Origin: Lumnitzera littorea
Taxonomy: Eukaryota; Streptophyta; Magnoliopsida; Myrtales; Combretaceae
DNA: 64,000 nucleotides
Reading direction: 5' to 3'
Assembly (NCBI GenBank): GCA_024138015.1
Contig: JAMXBB010000004.1
Span: 8,689,394-8,753,393, forward strand
Part shown: positions 60,633 to 64,000 of the stretch, piece by piece
Numbering within the stretch: position 1 is the stretch's first letter
How the letters are laid out: each line of letters begins with the position of its first letter
The notes under the pieces: model-generated
The model's input: the letters and a program-made list of their open reading frames with translations, nothing else
Told to the model about the DNA's origin: nothing
The model's database searches: none
Made by a program: the position numbers and the translations under genes

Positions 60633-63600
60633 ATATTGTTGGTATGCATTGTTTCTCCCAATTCTGTGACTACAATTTATGCACTGATCTTATCTTGATG
60701 CCCTTCTAATCTAATATTATTCTAGAAATTGATAGTTACCCTTCTAATTCTTAAGGCCTCATTTACAACATTCAATACAGAGTTTTGATCATAGGTTTGA
60801 TTCTTAATTAACTAAATCATTAAATTCAAATATCCACAAAATCATCTTCAGAGATACATTTAAACCCTTATATGTTACTAGTAGATCAATACTTATTGAT
60901 ATTTTCCTCAATCTTCTCTTTATGGATATAAACAAACTTCTCATAACCTACCATCAGTAACTTTCCTTTTTAAGTTTCATTTCCATCATATCCTACGATT
61001 TTATGGATTAGTATCCTTCCTTCAATATAAATTCTAAACTGATAGGTAATGATAATCTCAATCATCTTAAATTCTTTTCCATTCACTAGTTTCTAATTTA
61101 TAGGGAATGAATACCTCAATATCATCACTGCACTTGCATTTCATTCATTTGTATATTCTATGGTGAGGGTACTCATCAACAAATCCTTTTGTTCAATGAA
61201 ATCACTGCTTATTTTCTAATCCCTTTAAGCTCGGATTCTTAAATACTATATGTGATCAACATTCCTTATCCTAATTAGTTTACTAATAGATAACTGTCTT
61301 ATAAAATTCACTTTCTGAAGGGTTATACCTTTCTAGATTGGTCCTTAGGATAACTAAGTAACTGTTGATCGAAAGTCCTAATCATCTCCAACTTGTTACT
61401 TTAATTCCATCTCTACCGTCACTTGTTACTCATCCAACTAATATTTTAGGGTGTTTGCATATTTATTCAATTGTAGTTTACGTAGCAATCTTACTTCATT
61501 TATCATGTACCATTTAATAACTATCCATCTCCTATAACTAATTATAAATACCATATAATGATATAACTCCACCTGTCTCAGCACTACATAAAGATCTCAT
61601 TATCCATTTCGTATTTATTTAGCTTCACTCACACTTAATTATCACTCCAAACTAGAATTCTCCAATTTATGATTCACTAAAGGCCTAAGAATTTTTAATC
61701 TGATTATAACCTCATAACACTATTCCTTCTACTGTTCTTACACATATAAAAGACTTCCAAGATTGACCACCAAAATACATTCGATCTTTGTTACACTCTT
61801 AGCTACAAATATGTCAATCATTATTGCATTTGCACATATCCAAAAGAATACACTTCATCGAGAAACACAATTACATTCATTAAAAGATCGTTTGGATATT
61901 CACACATATAAGTAACTAATGCAGGATTAATTCCAATCCTTAAGAAAACATGATTAACTATCATACCATATCCATAATTCAAATTACTTATAACGACTAT
62001 TAATTCAAAAGAATTCCATCATATTTGTCTTCTAATTAATTCAGTATTTTTTTCACTTGTTGATCTAGTACCTTATATTTCCATAAGAAAATCAGAAATA
62101 ACGGTCACTTCATATACTTTATCATAATTAGACTCTTTAATGTTGTCATCATTTGTCATCTCCTATACTACATTCTCATTTTATATAAGGTTTACTCCTG
62201 AATTAGGTTTTGATTATACCTCTAGTATAGGTTTTGATTCATTTCTGAATCGGTTTCTAACTTTCCCTCTCAATATTTTGTCTTTCTAGAATCCACTTCT
62301 ATACCACGCTTTATTTCACTTCAAATTATACTACCTCATATTTATACTAAGCACTAAGCTAAGATCCTCTCATAAATCCTATAAGTTTCGGGTTCATCTT
62401 AATTTTCTATACATATTACCATATCTCTCTTATTCCAAAACTCAAATTGATTTCTACTATTGTTCATGAGCCTTATCATTTCATCACATCTCACCGATTA
62501 TAACACAATTTCATCAACAAACTTCTTAGGAATTTTATCTACAATATTAACATATCCTACTAATTAGTTCTATCAATATTCTTTACACCTCAACTCTATA
62601 TTAACTCAAAGATTTTTCTTTATTCAACTTAAATCACTTCAATAAACCACCAATTCTTACATATACAAAACACTTCCAAAATCGGTCACCTAAGACACAT
62701 CCAATCCTCTTTCACATTCTTACTCACAAGTGTATAATACATCATAGCATATGTACATTTCCAAAGGATACACATCCCTCAATGAGCACAACTATATCTA
62801 TTAAAAAAAAATCAATAGGATCTTAACTTATACAAATAGCTAATCATATGATCAATTCCAACTCCTAACAAAAATATAACCAACTAGTATATTGTATTCA
62901 TCATTCAAATTTCTGCTACATTCATCTTCTCATTCATTGAGTATCATTTCCATTTGGTGATTCGGGACGTTGTACTTCAATAAGAGAATCAAAAGTAGTA
63001 ATCATTCCATATATCTTATTATTACTAAACTCCTCAATACTATTATCAATTGTCACCTCATATAATGTATTCTCATACTGCATATAATTTTAATCTACTC
63101 CAACTGATTCAAGAAAATGTAATAGCCATTCAATAAATCTTTTGGGATTAATCGTCCAAGGATATATGATGTACTAGTCATACTAGTAGACTAAGGTATT
63201 TCTCTTCTATCGTTACTACACATATCTTACTAGCGTCGCCTGAGTTACAATCTTTCACTTCCAAATCGTCCTTATTCCACAAGTCATATCACATGATCCC
63301 TATTATGCTAAAACTCAGATTGATCACCGTTATTGTCCATAAATCTCATCACTTCTTATCAATTTCCACAACTCTGCTAACTAGTTCTCCATAATTCAAT
63401 TCTGAATTAAATCGGAAATTCTTCTTCATTCTACTTGAATCATCTCAACTAAACACCAATTCTTCCATATGATCCCATCACTAGAATTAAATTTGATTAA
63501 CACCTATCTCACTTTAGCGTTATAATCTTTACTTATCCTATAGTTTGTAATATGATACTTTAATATCCCTTTTATTTCTACCCACTCTCAATGTACTCCT

Positions 63601-63652
63601 AAAATGTCTAATTCTTTTAATTGTTTATTTCAAAGCGAGTTCAGTAAAACTA
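60633..63652 (-). repeat. Diverged tandem repeats, about 0.9 kb unit
   Basis: The stretch from 61738 (CACATATAAAAGACTTCCAA) recurs from about 62655 (CATATACAAAACACTTCCAA) and stays alignable for over 400 bases (GTCATC...CACATATCCAAAAGAATACAC against CATTTCCAAAGGATACAC; ACTCCTCAATA). CTCAAATTGATTTCTACTATTG near 62443 recurs as CTCAGATTGATCACCGTTATTG near 63314. At least two full units, with a possible third before 61.7 kb. No coding frame. Confidence 0.7.
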
Positions 63653-63665
63653 CGCTCTGATACCA
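63653..63665 (-). other. Primer-binding site (tRNA-iMet) of the right-edge element
   Basis: The minus strand reads TGGTATCAGAGCG, an exact initiator-tRNA match, nine bases from the LTR end at 63675. Confidence 0.85.
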
Positions 63666-63674
63666 ATTTAGAAC

Positions 63675-64000
63675 TGTCACGCCCTGAAGCGGCAGAGTCG
63701 TAACAGCCCTGCCGTGTAAACCATCCTAAGATAGAAGTTGGCCTTACAACCGCTATCTTAGACCTGATCTACACAAGGCGTCCACGACTAACCCGCTTTG
63801 AAGTAAACAATTTGTAATTTAAATAAATCATTTACCTATAAAAGTGAGGAATTATATATATGTTATAATTCAGTTATTGCAGTTAAAGTTTACAATATTT
63901 CTCTATAGTATATTTCCTAGTTATTACATCATTTGGAAATGAAAAATAATTCTAAAATAAAAACTTGGACCTTAAAAATATAAGTTTATTCTTCAATGTT
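63675..64000 (-). repeat. 5' LTR of the right-edge element (partial)
   Basis: Begins TGTCACGCCCTGAAGC and continues past the window edge. Beyond 63932 it goes on as TTGGAAATGAAAAATAATTC, matching the LTR at 52124-52150, so it is the intact version of this LTR. Confidence 0.85.

Larger units (their letters stand above)
60375..64000 (-). mobile_element. Minus-strand long-LTR element with truncated 3' LTR, running off the right edge
   Basis: LTR-terminal sequence TGTCACGCCCCGAAGC occurs at 60375 and (with one change) at 63675. The 258 bases from 60375 match those from 63675 at roughly 96%, then the left copy stops at 60632. The primer site adjoining 63675 shows the element is read leftwards, with its 5' LTR at the right edge. 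The interior (60633-63652) has no gag or pol, so the copy is non-autonomous or deleted. Confidence 0.75.

Noticed and set aside
1..64000. CRISPR arrays, bacterial operons or phage-like systems
   Set aside because: Intron borders, plant miRNA, LTR elements and MITEs show plant nuclear DNA; no regular short spacer array was seen.

Overview
The window reads as nuclear DNA of a flowering plant, probably a eudicot. It is AT-rich, has intron-split genes with GT/AG borders, a plant microRNA precursor, and many decayed Ty3/Gypsy and Ty1/Copia retrotransposons and small inverted-repeat elements. The species cannot be named from the sequence. There is one ambiguous base (n at 17235). Long open frames are rare; most coding sequence is broken retrotransposon polyprotein.

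Region 1 (1-11.3 kb) holds the 5' part of one host protein gene on the minus strand, an NADPH-dependent aldo-keto reductase of the perakine reductase / auxin-induced PCNT115-like type. Exons 1-3 are at 11050-11109, 496-663 and 143-346; the rest lies beyond the left edge. Intron 1 is 10.4 kb because an 8.8-kb LTR retrotransposon (943-9758, perfect GTAAG target duplication, Tat-like with two RNase H domains, minus strand) sits inside it. A TGACG pair lies just upstream of the start codon.

Region 2 (11.5-34.8 kb) has no recognisable protein gene. It holds inverted-repeat (MITE-like) elements, diverged LTR-like blocks (about 16.0-18.9 and 28.6-30.3 kb), minisatellites and microsatellites.

Region 3 (about 34.9-35.15 kb) is a MIR167 gene on the plus strand. 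Mature miR167 is on the 5' arm and a well-paired star on the 3' arm. This is the clearest functional RNA in the window.

Region 4 (36.2-42.0 kb) contains a 330-bp inverted-repeat element, a decayed Ty1/Copia fragment (zinc knuckle, protease and integrase start), and a 1.8-kb solo LTR with a perfect AGTAG duplication.

Region 5 (42.0-58.1 kb) is a nested stack. A 5'-truncated Ty3/Gypsy pol (element A, plus strand) is interrupted first by a 2.9-kb minus-strand solo LTR (44533-47457, ATCAA duplication), then by a complete but decayed Ty3/Gypsy element B (47686-57133). B is itself interrupted by a 3.1-kb solo LTR of the same minus-strand family (51867-54950). A's 3' end and an LTR followed by a tRNA-iMet primer site come after B.

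Region 6 (58.1-64.0 kb) has unrecognised noncoding DNA, then a minus-strand element of the same long-LTR family. Its primer-binding site and 5' LTR are at the right edge, its interior holds diverged 0.9-kb tandem repeats, and its 3' LTR is truncated.
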